A stretch of DNA of 64,000 nt from Acinetobacter tandoii DSM 14970 = CIP 107469. Lineage in GTDB: Bacteria; Pseudomonadota; Gammaproteobacteria; Pseudomonadales; Moraxellaceae. How positions within the stretch are numbered: position 1 is the stretch's first letter; the number at the start of each line of letters is the position of its first letter. This document shows, in pieces, positions 31,560 to 40,206 of this stretch. The stretch covers positions 496,001-560,000 of the forward strand of contig NZ_KE007366.1 in NCBI RefSeq assembly GCF_000400735.1. The letters run 5' to 3'. Position numbers and translations under genes: made by a program. Below the pieces are notes generated by a model. The model was not told the origin of the DNA. It did not search any database and was given only the letters and a program-made list of their open reading frames with translations.

Positions 31560-31595
31560 CCAGCAGTAGTACAAAGTGTCGTGTACTTTCGCTGG
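31560..31595 (-). promoter_or_regulatory. Candidate S7 autoregulatory hairpin between rpsL and rpsG
   Basis: On the minus strand CCAGC–gaa–AGTACA, an 8-nt loop, then TGTACT–act–GCTGG form a long stem with a symmetrical 3 x 3 internal loop. It ends about 36 nt before the rpsG ATG. Position matches the known S7 target region in E. coli; binding itself is inferred. Confidence 0.55.
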
Positions 31596-31700
31596 CCTTA
31601 CTACACGTCGCTTGAATTTCACAAAATTAATGCAGAAATCAGACAAGCGAGACGATAAAGGATTGCAGTTCTAGCGAAATAAGATTTTAATCTCGAAAGA

Positions 31701-32075
31701 TTATTTCTTAGGACGTTTAGTACCGTATTTAGAACGTGACTGGTTACGATCTTTCACGCCAGCACAGTCTAAAGAACCACGAACGGTATGGTAACGTACA
31801 CCTGGTAAGTCTTTAACACGACCACCACGGATAAGAACAACACTGTGCTCTTGTAGGTTATGGCCTTCACCACCGATGTAGCTAGATACTTCAAAGCCTG
31901 AAGTTAAGCGAACACGGCAAACTTTACGCATTGCTGAGTTAGGTTTTTTAGGTGTAGTTGTGTAAACACGTGTACAAACACCACGACGTTGTGGACAAGC
32001 CTTCAACGCAGGAACTTTAGATTTTTCAACTAAAGTCGTACGACCCTTGCGGATCAACTGATTTGTTGTTGCCAT
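31701..32075 (-). CDS. rpsL: 30S ribosomal protein S12
   Basis: S12 sits at the decoding centre and controls accuracy. The 124-residue protein shows the TTPKKPNSA loop, containing the lysine that is mutated in streptomycin resistance in other species; it is Lys here. The second such site, [10 protein letters not shown], is also wild type. GGGAG lies before the ATG. It is the first gene of the str operon, with a near-consensus promoter upstream. Confidence 0.98.
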   Translation of the reverse strand: MATTNQLIRKGRTTLVEKSKVPALKACPQRRGVCTRVYTTTPKKPNSAMRKVCRVRLTSGFEVSSYIGGEGHNLQEHSVVLIRGGRVKDLPGVRYHTVRGSLDCAGVKDRNQSRSKYGTKRPKK

Positions 32076-32133
32076 ATGGCAATTCTCCCGTTAATAAAAA
32101 GCCCCAAAAAATACTACTTTTTGAGGGCATGCA

Positions 32134-32162
32134 ATTGTAAGTCAAGATGCAAAAATGGTCAA
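32134..32162 (-). promoter_or_regulatory. Sigma-70 promoter of the str operon
   Basis: On the minus strand TTGACC (-35) and TACAAT (-10) are separated by exactly 17 nt. They lie about 60–90 nt upstream of the rpsL start, leaving a leader of roughly 50 nt. Confidence 0.82.
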
Positions 32163-32229
32163 CCTAAGCAAAGCATCAATCCATCAGCCTTTCGGCTTTT
32201 CTTGTCATTTTTTAAACACTTTTCGTTGT

Positions 32230-33666
32230 TTACTGTTCAGTCGGTGGCGTAGTCTTTTTTGTAACCCTTTTTGTTGGAGTTTTACGTGGACGTTTTCCCA
32301 CGACAACAGGCTCTGCCAATGGATTTTCAATTTGCTCTACTACACCATCCACAATGACCTCAACTGCTTGAGGACTTAGAGCAGATTGTTGTTGAGCTTT
32401 ATCATGAGGCTCTACCAGATGATCAGCTAATTTTTCCAAGCCTTGTTCTATTTGCTGCTGTTGTTCAGTTTCATCGCTCGGTTTTGTGGTGGTTTTTTTC
32501 TTGACGCGTACTTTGGCAATATTTTGATGATTTTCCAGTTTAAACTCTGCAATATCATTGAATGACGCGGCCTCAACCAAACTTGGCTGTACAGTTCCAG
32601 TTAATAACTTAGGTGTTGCCTGAGCCAATAAAGTTAATGATCGCTCGTAAGCAGCGACCACCGAGAGTTCAAGGTCTTTGTGTTGCTGGAGATATTGGCG
32701 TGCTTGAGCAAAAACTACTTGTGCTTTGCAATTGACGTCCTCAATTAACTTCCAACTATATACTGCACTTAAGGTTGCACTTGCCACAGGCGTGAATTTA
32801 CTAAGGAAGCTATAATTTGGAACTTTATTCATCCAAGCCCATGTATAATCCCCCTGCTCATTGTGTAGCCATTTTTTAAGCAATTCAAGATCATTGCTAG
32901 AGCCCAATAAATACTGCAACTGCCCAATGTCATGTGTTTGCAACATTTTAGACACTGTTTTAATCGCCATTAATAAAGCTTGTTTCTCAGCAATGAGCCC
33001 TAAATCAATTTGTTTAAAAATAAACTGAACGATCTCTTGCTCGGTATCTTTATTCAGTTCAAAACCATAAGAGCGTCCGACTTGATAAATGGTTCTCAAT
33101 GACAGAATTAAAGACAATGGAATATCCACACTGGAGCCAATGGTACCTGTTGCCCCTGTGAGCATACCTTGTAAAGAGGCAATCCATTTGTTTTGTTCAG
33201 CCAGAGCCTGACTAATCCGTTTAGAACGATCAATGTCTTGCGTTAAGGTTTCCAGATCGCGTACGCCGGCCTGATCTAAAACGTCATCAACAGAACCAAT
33301 ATCTGAACTAAAGGCATTCAACTTTTCAAAAAAATAGTCACTAATTTTGTCGGTATACTGTGGTGCTACAAAATTCGCCACGTTATTCACTTTAGAATAA
33401 TGACGTCCTAAAAGTTGTCGGGAAACTTGCGGGAAATGCTCACGTAAAATCTGCTGTGCATCTTGATACTTTTTCCTTTCAAAAGCTGGTTTAGAATGTG
33501 CTTTCCCTTCAATAAACTCTGAATTTCCCGCACCTTGTGGATATGCTGCAACAGAGCCTGGTGCAACATGTTGCAAAACATCTATTCCTGTTTGGCTGAG
33601 CTTTTTAGCCACTCCAAAGGCATTTGAGAGGAATCCTGTTGATTGTTTATTATTAGCTTCTGTCAT
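32230..33666 (-). CDS. EcsC-family protein
   Basis: The 478-residue protein contains an EcsC-type region (about residues 125–330), with GATGTIGSSVDIPLSLILSL followed by a long helical segment. EcsC proteins are uncharacterised at the molecular level. The ATG at 33666 has AGGA 6 nt upstream, while the longer frame uses TTG. The last ~100 residues form a low-complexity tail rich in Glu, Gln and Val that ends in a very basic Lys/Arg/Thr/Pro stretch. It is read toward rpsL, but no clear terminator separates them on this strand. Confidence 0.8.
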   Translation of the reverse strand: MTEANNKQSTGFLSNAFGVAKKLSQTGIDVLQHVAPGSVAAYPQGAGNSEFIEGKAHSKPAFERKKYQDAQQILREHFPQVSRQLLGRHYSKVNNVANFVAPQYTDKISDYFFEKLNAFSSDIGSVDDVLDQAGVRDLETLTQDIDRSKRISQALAEQNKWIASLQGMLTGATGTIGSSVDIPLSLILSLRTIYQVGRSYGFELNKDTEQEIVQFIFKQIDLGLIAEKQALLMAIKTVSKMLQTHDIGQLQYLLGSSNDLELLKKWLHNEQGDYTWAWMNKVPNYSFLSKFTPVASATLSAVYSWKLIEDVNCKAQVVFAQARQYLQQHKDLELSVVAAYERSLTLLAQATPKLLTGTVQPSLVEAASFNDIAEFKLENHQNIAKVRVKKKTTTKPSDETEQQQQIEQGLEKLADHLVEPHDKAQQQSALSPQAVEVIVDGVVEQIENPLAEPVVVGKRPRKTPTKRVTKKTTPPTEQ

Positions 33667-33937
33667 TCTCAATCCTTCTTTTTCAATTCTTTCATTTCTC
33701 GCTAAATACTAGGTATAGTCTAAGTTTATCTCAACATCAAACTGTTTCTTTTAGTTAAGAACTTTGACTAAATTTGTTTTTTTTCTTTCCCCCAAATACA
33801 CATCATATTTGCCATAAGAATTCAAAAATCTTTCTGCTATCATGATTGCAAATCAAACATATGAAGACTTGTAGCATAAAGGCTCTCCCCTGATTGCATA
33901 TAGTCATTCGAAATATCACCATATAAGGGATCTGTAG

Positions 33938-35167
33938 ATGAAACGTGTTGTAATTACTGGTATGGGCATCAACTCATGTATCGGTAACACTTTAGAAGAT
34001 GTCACTCATTCATTGCAAAACGGGATTTCTGGTACACGTTTTAACCCGACTTATGCTGAACTTAATTTCAAAAGTCACATCAGTGCAGCAGCAGAACAAG
34101 ATTTCGACCACATTGACCGTAAATTAAAACGTTTTATGGGTGTGTGTGCGATGTACGCGTATAACGCTGCGGTTGCTGCGGTTGAAAATGCTGGTTTGAC
34201 TGCTGAGCAAATTGGTGGCAATCCACGCTATGGTATTACAGGTGGTTCAGGTGGTGGCTCAACTGCTTCTGTCATTGAAATGAAAGAATTGCTCGACACC
34301 AAAGGTGCGCGTAAAGTTGGTCCATTCTTCGTACCACGCAACATGTCAAACACCATCACTGCGAACGTAGGCGTTGCATTTAAAATGCAAGGTGTTGCAC
34401 ACACCATTACAAGCGCTTGTGCAACTTCTGCTGATGCTATTGGTTATGCTTACAACCTGATTCAATTGGGTAAACAAGACCTCATGCTTGCAGGTGGCGG
34501 TGAAGAAGATCACTGGTCACAAAGCTTATTGTTTGATGCAATGGGTGCGCTTTGCTCAAAGTACAACGATACACCAGAAACAGCTTCTCGCCCGTATTCA
34601 GCAGACCGTGACGGTTTCGTGATTGCTGGTGGTGGCGGTTTCGTGGTTCTTGAGTCACTTGAACACGCTCAAGCACGTGGTGCCAACATCTTAGCTGAAG
34701 TTGTGGCATATGCTGCGAACAGTGATGGTGCAGACATGGTTGCTCCATCAGGTGAAGGTGCAACGCGTTGCGTACTTATGGCACTTGAAGAAGCGAAACA
34801 GCATGGCGTAGACAAGATTGACTATGTGAATACACACGGTACATCTACACCTGCTGGTGACGTTACTGAATTGTTAGCAATGGAACGTGCATTTGGCGAA
34901 GGTCAAGTTCCTCCACTAAGCTCAACCAAGTCAATGACAGGTCACAGTTTGGGTGCTGCTGGCGTACAAGAAGCTATTTACTCTGTATTGATGATGCAAA
35001 ATGACTTCATTGCACCGAACATCAATGTGACTGAACTTGATGAAGGCGCAAAACCATTTGATATCGTACTTGAAAAACGCGATACAAAATTGAATACTGT
35101 GATGAGTAACAGTTTCGGTTTTGGCGGTGTAAATGCTTGTCTCATTTTCAAAAAATGGGAAGGTTAA
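33938..35167 (+). CDS. fabB: Beta-ketoacyl-ACP synthase I (FabB-type)
   Basis: This elongating condensing enzyme of type II fatty acid synthesis has 409 residues in two thiolase-fold halves. The nucleophile C161 lies in TSACATSADAIGY, with H300 in NTHGTSTPAGD and H336 in TGHSLGAAG, the Cys-His-His triad. The TSACATSA context resembles FabB more than FabF. In Pseudomonas fabB follows fabA; no fabA is adjacent here. The upstream 270-bp gap presumably holds its promoter. Confidence 0.88.
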   Translation: MKRVVITGMGINSCIGNTLEDVTHSLQNGISGTRFNPTYAELNFKSHISAAAEQDFDHIDRKLKRFMGVCAMYAYNAAVAAVENAGLTAEQIGGNPRYGITGGSGGGSTASVIEMKELLDTKGARKVGPFFVPRNMSNTITANVGVAFKMQGVAHTITSACATSADAIGYAYNLIQLGKQDLMLAGGGEEDHWSQSLLFDAMGALCSKYNDTPETASRPYSADRDGFVIAGGGGFVVLESLEHAQARGANILAEVVAYAANSDGADMVAPSGEGATRCVLMALEEAKQHGVDKIDYVNTHGTSTPAGDVTELLAMERAFGEGQVPPLSSTKSMTGHSLGAAGVQEAIYSVLMMQNDFIAPNINVTELDEGAKPFDIVLEKRDTKLNTVMSNSFGFGGVNACLIFKKWEG

Positions 35168-35178
35168 TTTAAGAAATC

Positions 35179-35212
35179 TTGATCATTCATTGCTGATGCA
35201 GTGAATGATCAA
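35179..35212. repeat. Long near-perfect palindrome between fabB and hemJ
   Basis: TTGATCATTCA and TGAATGATCAA (11 bp) enclose a T/G mismatch, a TGC/GCA step and a 4-nt loop. There is no T-run, so it may act as a transcript end, processing site or protein-binding palindrome. Confidence 0.65.
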
Positions 35213-35243
35213 CTTTCCACACTGCCCTTAAAAGGGTGAATTG

Positions 35244-35696
35244 ATGGATGCTCCTTCTGATGCTTTCCTTTGGGTAAAAGCATTACATATCATTGCAGTC
35301 GTTTGTTGGTTCGCTGCACTCTTCTACCTCCCCCGTTTATATGTCTATCACGCCATGAGCGATGATGCAGTCAGTCATCAGCGTTTCGAAGTGATGGAGC
35401 GTAAACTCTATCGTGGCATTATGTGGCCCGCGATGATCGCAACCCTCATTACGGCACATTTTTTGGTGGATTGGGGAGATGCAACGCGCCATTACCATGA
35501 AGCATTGTGGTTTTACCTGAAAGTCGGCTTAGTTGGCCTATTGGTGATTTACCATTTTGTCTGCGGTTATTACCGTAAGAAACTCATTGGTAATGCACAT
35601 TACAAGTCACACAAGTTCTGGCGCTTCTTTAATGAAATGCCGACCCTCATTTTATTTGCTGTGGTGATTTTAGTCGTGGTGAAACCGACATTTTAA
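35244..35696 (+). CDS. hemJ: Protoporphyrinogen IX oxidase HemJ
   Basis: HemJ oxidises protoporphyrinogen IX to protoporphyrin IX in heme synthesis. It is the membrane enzyme used by bacteria lacking HemG and HemY, including Acinetobacter. The ATG at 35244 is chosen (150 residues); a TTG one codon earlier opens the longer frame. About four membrane helices are visible. The first has WVKALHIIAVVCWFAALFYL with the conserved histidine, and EVMERKLYRGIMWPAM follows. Confidence 0.92.
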   Translation: MDAPSDAFLWVKALHIIAVVCWFAALFYLPRLYVYHAMSDDAVSHQRFEVMERKLYRGIMWPAMIATLITAHFLVDWGDATRHYHEALWFYLKVGLVGLLVIYHFVCGYYRKKLIGNAHYKSHKFWRFFNEMPTLILFAVVILVVVKPTF

Positions 35697-35708
35697 AATC
35701 CCCGAAAT

Positions 35709-35737
35709 GAAAAGCCCTGATTAGTTCAGGGCTTTTT
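35709..35737 (+). terminator. Terminator after hemJ
   Basis: AAAAGCCCTGA–ttagt–TCAGGGCTTTTTT forms a standard terminator. The A-rich left flank could also serve the convergent gene. Confidence 0.9.
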
Positions 35738-35779
35738 TATATCTATAAAAATCAACAGCACACCCAAAAAGCAGAGCTA

Positions 35780-36883
35780 TTAGCGTATCCAAGCTTGACG
35801 TATTTTTAAATTGAGCGGAGTCGAATAATACTTTTCAATTGCCCAACTCATTATAAACACTGCAATAAAATAAACTGGCAGCAACATCAGCTTTTCAGCC
35901 GCTAAAGTTTCTTTTGGGAAATACACAACTTTCATAAAACCCAAAACAATTAAGTGAAACAAATACATTTCATAGCTACGCTGTCCAATCCAAACTAAAC
36001 TCCGTGCAGCGTATGAGACAGGTTCAACTTTCGGGTCTTGTACAAAGCAAAACATCAGCAACGCTGTAAGTAACGCAAATACACTGATACCCCATATACT
36101 CACTTCTTTGATCGGTGCATAAAAATATAAAGCGGTCATCAAAAATACAGTCACCGCAACAATCACTTTTGGATTGTAAATGACGCCTTTAAAATACTGT
36201 GCATACATTGCGGTGAGGCAGCCAATCGCAATTCCATCAAAACTAGAAAAGTAGTGATACAGATAAGCGCCACTTTCTTCTGCAAAATGCAGGGCACGAA
36301 AATAAGGTGCATACGCGATGATAAGGAGCAGAAAAACAATAAACCCTTTGCCTCGACCAAGCACTAAACACAGTATAGGAAAGGCTAAATAAAAGACCTC
36401 TTCTACTGATAAAGACCACAATACCCCTAGGGCATAATTGATCCATCCAAATTCAATAATCAATATGTTCATCCAAAAGATAAAAGCTGAAAGGACGGTC
36501 ACCGCATAAGATACGTCTACACCATTCGGTGACTGATTCATGAATGGTTTAAGTTCCAAAGCACCCAGTACGGTGACAATTGCAACCAATAACACCAGAC
36601 ACGGCATAATTCGAGCAATACGTCGGATATAAAAATCTTTCAGCTTAATCTGCGCCAAAGATCCGCTGCGTTGCAAAGTATGTTGGGTAATCAAAAAACC
36701 TGAAATGACAAAAAACATGGTCACACCATAATTACCATTTCTTGCAATTAAGGTACTTAAGCTTTCACCCCCAATTGGGATACCGAGAAACGTATCGTGT
36801 AATTTATAAGGAATATTAAAATGATGAACCAATACCAAAAGGATGGACACTCCACGCAGGATGTCGATTTTATAATTACGCAT
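35780..36883 (-). CDS. Acyltransferase-3 family membrane protein
   Basis: This integral membrane O-acyltransferase has 367 residues and about ten hydrophobic helices. It starts with RNYKIDILRGVSILLVLVHH, containing the family's R and catalytic-type His. The GVTMFFVISGFLIT and RRIARIMPCLV segments and the LWSLSVEEVFYL motif of this family follow. Members modify lipopolysaccharide, capsule, peptidoglycan or antibiotics; the target here cannot be told. It stands alone between two terminators, and no polysaccharide genes are nearby. Confidence 0.88.
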   Translation of the reverse strand: MRNYKIDILRGVSILLVLVHHFNIPYKLHDTFLGIPIGGESLSTLIARNGNYGVTMFFVISGFLITQHTLQRSGSLAQIKLKDFYIRRIARIMPCLVLLVAIVTVLGALELKPFMNQSPNGVDVSYAVTVLSAFIFWMNILIIEFGWINYALGVLWSLSVEEVFYLAFPILCLVLGRGKGFIVFLLLIIAYAPYFRALHFAEESGAYLYHYFSSFDGIAIGCLTAMYAQYFKGVIYNPKVIVAVTVFLMTALYFYAPIKEVSIWGISVFALLTALLMFCFVQDPKVEPVSYAARSLVWIGQRSYEMYLFHLIVLGFMKVVYFPKETLAAEKLMLLPVYFIAVFIMSWAIEKYYSTPLNLKIRQAWIR

Positions 36884-37011
36884 AGATCATTGTTAAAATT
36901 TTAAAGTGCTTCATTAAAAATGAAATGGCTCGAGTTAAATAGCTTTTATAAATAAAATCATACAATTATCTCATACTTAATTAGAGTACATTTACTTTGT
37001 TTAGACAAAAA

Positions 37012-37036
37012 GAAAACCCTGCTGATGCAGGGTTTT
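37012..37036 (-). terminator. Terminator downstream of cycA
   Basis: On the minus strand AAAACCCTGC–atca–GCAGGGTTTT runs into TTTTT. Confidence 0.88.
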
Positions 37037-37071
37037 CTCTCAGATATCGCAAGCTAAGCGATGCGTTTTAC

Positions 37072-38511
37072 TTAGTTATCAAGTTGCTGCGCTAACATAC
37101 GTTTTTTCACACGTGGCAAATACAGTACTCGATAAGTAATCGTCAAAATAATGAGCCAAACTGGACTAATAATTAAGGCACGTAAGGTATCAGGTTCTAA
37201 ACTTAAAATAATCAGGGTAAAGAATAGGAAAATCAAAACCACATAAGACATCCATACCCCACCCGGCATTTTGAACTTCGATTGTGCATGTAATTCAGGG
37301 CGTAATTTACGGTAGCGTAAATAGCACACCATAATAAGCCCCCAAATACTGATAAATAGAATTACACACAACGAACTTGCCAAGGTGAATGCTTCTACAG
37401 TATTCGGAACGAAATACTGCAATGCTGCGCCTGCCATAATAAAGAGACATGAGAACAGCAAGCCTTTGGCGGGTACAGCTCGGCTAGATAATTCACCCAA
37501 TCCTTTTGGTGCCTGACCACCTAAAGACAAACCGTATAGCATACGACTGGTCGAGAACACGCCACTATTCATTGATGACATTACCGAAGATAATACCACC
37601 AAGTTCATAATCACTGCTGCACCACCAATCCCTGCATGTAAAAACAGGCTGACGAATGGACTTTGATCCGCTGGAATTTCATTCCACGGTGTTACTGACA
37701 TTACAATAAATAACGCCAACACATAGAATAAAATGATTCGGGTTGGAATGGCATTCACGGCTTTGGGTAAGTTCTTTTCTGGATCTTTCGCTTCAGCAGC
37801 CATTGTTCCAATTAATTCCACACCTACAAAAGCAAAGAGTGCAATCTGAAAACCTGCCAAGAAACCACTTGCACCTTTAGGGAACATTCCACCATGTGAC
37901 CAGACATTGCTAAAACTTGCGATTGAACCCTGTGGTGCTTGGAAATGACTGAACACCATAAAACCACCGATGACAATCAATCCTAAAATGGCGAGAATTT
38001 TGATTAATGCAAACCAAAATTCAATTTCACCAAATAGCTTGACGGTTAAAAGATTCAGTCCAAGTACCAACAATACACAACCTGCACTGATCAACGCTTG
38101 CCCTATGGGCGTAAACGCCATATCGGGCGGTAACCAGAAATTCAGATAATTGATAATCGCCGCAAGGTCAGCAATACCGACCAAGACCCAACCGAGCCAA
38201 TACGACCAACCGATATAATAGCCTGCTGCAGGACCAATTAAATCGTGTGCCATATCGATGAAAGATTTGTAATGCAGATTGGAAAGTAGAATTTCACCTA
38301 ATGCACGCATCAGGAAAAAGAACATACCGCCAATGATCATATAGATCAGTAAAATTGAAGGTCCAGCGAGGGAGATGGTTTTCCCTGAACCCATAAATAA
38401 ACCTGTACCAATAGCTCCGCCAATTGCAATCAATTGTAAATGACGATTAGAGAGCTTGCGTTGCAACTCATGGGTTGCTTGTTCAGCTTTTGGCTCACGC
38501 ACTGTGGTCAT
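37072..38511 (-). CDS. cycA: D-serine/D-alanine/glycine transporter
   Basis: CycA is an inner-membrane amino acid/proton symporter of the APC superfamily. The 479-residue protein has about twelve helices. It shows the N-terminal RHLQLIAIGGAIGTGLFMGSG signature, the FVGVELIGTMAAEAKDPEK segment and NSGVFSTSRMLYGLS, all typical of the AAT group. It lies downstream of dadA–dadX–ridA on the same strand, supporting a substrate set of D-alanine and small neutral amino acids. A 177-nt leader with a long hairpin precedes it. Confidence 0.88.
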   Translation of the reverse strand: MTTVREPKAEQATHELQRKLSNRHLQLIAIGGAIGTGLFMGSGKTISLAGPSILLIYMIIGGMFFFLMRALGEILLSNLHYKSFIDMAHDLIGPAAGYYIGWSYWLGWVLVGIADLAAIINYLNFWLPPDMAFTPIGQALISAGCVLLVLGLNLLTVKLFGEIEFWFALIKILAILGLIVIGGFMVFSHFQAPQGSIASFSNVWSHGGMFPKGASGFLAGFQIALFAFVGVELIGTMAAEAKDPEKNLPKAVNAIPTRIILFYVLALFIVMSVTPWNEIPADQSPFVSLFLHAGIGGAAVIMNLVVLSSVMSSMNSGVFSTSRMLYGLSLGGQAPKGLGELSSRAVPAKGLLFSCLFIMAGAALQYFVPNTVEAFTLASSLCVILFISIWGLIMVCYLRYRKLRPELHAQSKFKMPGGVWMSYVVLIFLFFTLIILSLEPDTLRALIISPVWLIILTITYRVLYLPRVKKRMLAQQLDN

Positions 38512-38544
38512 AACTCAACATCCTTTTTTAATTCCTTTACTGGA

Positions 38545-38595
38545 CTTAACCCAGATCTAGCTCCTCACGAGCAATACAATTAATCTAGGGTTAAG
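38545..38595 (-). promoter_or_regulatory. Long hairpin in the cycA 5' leader
   Basis: On the minus strand CTTAACCC-T-AGAT pairs with ATCTGGGTTAAG, a 12-bp stem with a single T bulge enclosing 26 nt. It ends about 33 nt before the cycA start. A smaller TTAACC/GGTTAA hairpin lies at 38620–38636. No T-tract follows either. Confidence 0.6.
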
Positions 38596-38688
38596 CCTGT
38601 GTCCTTAACAATGTAATCTTTAACCTTCGTGGTTAATTAGCTGATCACATTGCTCATTGCTTACGTCCTCCATTCCATGGAAGAGCAC

Positions 38689-39048
38689 TTACTTTTGTGC
38701 CGCAATTACTGCAATTTCAATGAGCCATTTTGGATTGACCAAATCGGCTTGAATCGTGGCACGTGCAGGCGTTGCATGGTCTTTCAACCAATCAATCCAG
38801 ATTTCATTCACCACTGAAAAATCCGACAAATCTTTCAGAAAAAGCTGTGCTGAAAGAATTCGGCTTTTATCACTATTGGCTTGTGCCAAAAGTTGATCAA
38901 TGGTGTTTAATACATCTTGGGTTTGTCCATTAATATCTAAATCAGGATTTTTTGGGACCTGACCTGATAAATACACCACGTTGTTAAAAACTGTCACGGC
39001 GCTCATCACAGGGGTGGTATTGAAGCGCTGAATATCCTGTTGTGACAT
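38689..39048 (-). CDS. RidA-family enamine/imine deaminase
   Basis: RidA proteins hydrolyse reactive enamines and imines such as 2-aminoacrylate. The 119-residue product has the family's VFNNVVYLSGQVP segment, the TQDVLNTIDQLLAQ helix and ATPARATIQADL with the catalytic-type arginine. It lies 10 nt after dadX. This placement suggests that it removes the imino acid formed by DadA or enamines formed by PLP enzymes, an inference from context. Confidence 0.88.
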   Translation of the reverse strand: MSQQDIQRFNTTPVMSAVTVFNNVVYLSGQVPKNPDLDINGQTQDVLNTIDQLLAQANSDKSRILSAQLFLKDLSDFSVVNEIWIDWLKDHATPARATIQADLVNPKWLIEIAVIAAQK

Positions 39049-39058
39049 GATTAATTCC

Positions 39059-40162
39059 TTATTCCTGAATTGAAAAATTGACGCGTGCTGTGACTGCGCA
39101 CATTAGTTCATAGCCAACAGTGCCTGAAGTTGCTGCAACCTCATCTATCGGCAATACCGCCCCAGTGCTTGATTGACCCCATAACACCACTTCGCTGCCT
39201 ATCTGCGCATCGGGAATTGGATCAAGATCAACTGCGAGCATGTCCATGCTGACACGCCCTAAAGTACGGGTACGAATAGAGTTCACCAATACAGGCGTAC
39301 CTGTCGGTGAAATACGTTGATAACCATCGGCATAACCACATGCCACAATCCCGACGCGAATTGGTCGATCTGCGACAAAACTAGAGCCATAGCCAATGCT
39401 GTCGTTTGGATTCACCTGTTGAATGGCGATGATTTCACTGCGCAAACTCATACTCGGTTGTAAATTCCAATCCTGAATAGTATGCGTTGGAAAATCTGGA
39501 GAACTGCCATATAGCATGATGCCGCTACGTGCGTAGTCTGAGCGTAGCTGAGTCGAGTATCTTAAAATTGCGGCACTATTGCTGATTGAACAAGGTGCTG
39601 GATACTGCTCTAAAATCTGCTGGAACACTTGATGCTGATATTCAATCCCCACCTGACCTTGACGCTCGCCATCAGCGTCAGAGAAATGCATCATGTGTAC
39701 CAATTCTTTAACCGAAGCTAAATCCTTCAGTTTTTTCCATGCATCGACATAGTGTTCTGGTGTGAACCCTAAACGATTCATGCCATTGTTCATTTTTAAG
39801 AACACTTTGAATTGTGCTGCAACGGGAAACTGTTGTAACCATTGAATTTGCAATTCATTATGCACAGTAAAATTCAATTGATACTGTGCACAATCATATA
39901 AATCTTGCGGCGAGAAAATCCCTTCCAGTAACAGGATTTCCCCTGTCCAGCCCAAAGCACGAATGCGCTTTGCTTCTTCGATATCAAGCAATGCAAAACC
40001 ATCGGCAGATTTAAAGGCTTGATACACGCGTTCAATGCCATGCCCGTAAGCATTGGCTTTGACCACAGCAAAAACTTGGCTATCTGGCATTGCGGCACGC
40101 GCAATTGCCAGATTATGTTTGAGTGCGGATTGATGAATCACCGCAGTAATTGGACGTGGCAT
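39059..40162 (-). CDS. dadX: Catabolic alanine racemase
   Basis: This PLP enzyme interconverts L- and D-alanine. The 367-residue protein has the PLP lysine K35 in VVKANAYGHG, the FLKMNNGMNRLGF segment, HMMHFSDAD, and the C-terminal RVSMDMLAVDLD loop. Its place 44 nt after dadA marks it as the catabolic racemase rather than biosynthetic Alr. It allows L-alanine to be fed to the D-alanine dehydrogenase. Confidence 0.94.
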   Translation of the reverse strand: MPRPITAVIHQSALKHNLAIARAAMPDSQVFAVVKANAYGHGIERVYQAFKSADGFALLDIEEAKRIRALGWTGEILLLEGIFSPQDLYDCAQYQLNFTVHNELQIQWLQQFPVAAQFKVFLKMNNGMNRLGFTPEHYVDAWKKLKDLASVKELVHMMHFSDADGERQGQVGIEYQHQVFQQILEQYPAPCSISNSAAILRYSTQLRSDYARSGIMLYGSSPDFPTHTIQDWNLQPSMSLRSEIIAIQQVNPNDSIGYGSSFVADRPIRVGIVACGYADGYQRISPTGTPVLVNSIRTRTLGRVSMDMLAVDLDPIPDAQIGSEVVLWGQSSTGAVLPIDEVAATSGTVGYELMCAVTARVNFSIQE

Positions 40163-40206
40163 AACTCTTCTTCCCTAAAATTCAAACAACTCCCTGAATT
40201 CAGGAA

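Noticed and set aside
32186..32205. Small AGCC/GGCT hairpin upstream of rpsL as a terminator of the EcsC gene
   Set aside because: The T-rich side is on the plus strand, where no gene needs it; on the minus strand there is no T-tract.
38512..38688. Glycine riboswitch before cycA
   Set aside because: The known conserved cores of glycine aptamers are not visible; only an unassigned hairpin can be supported.
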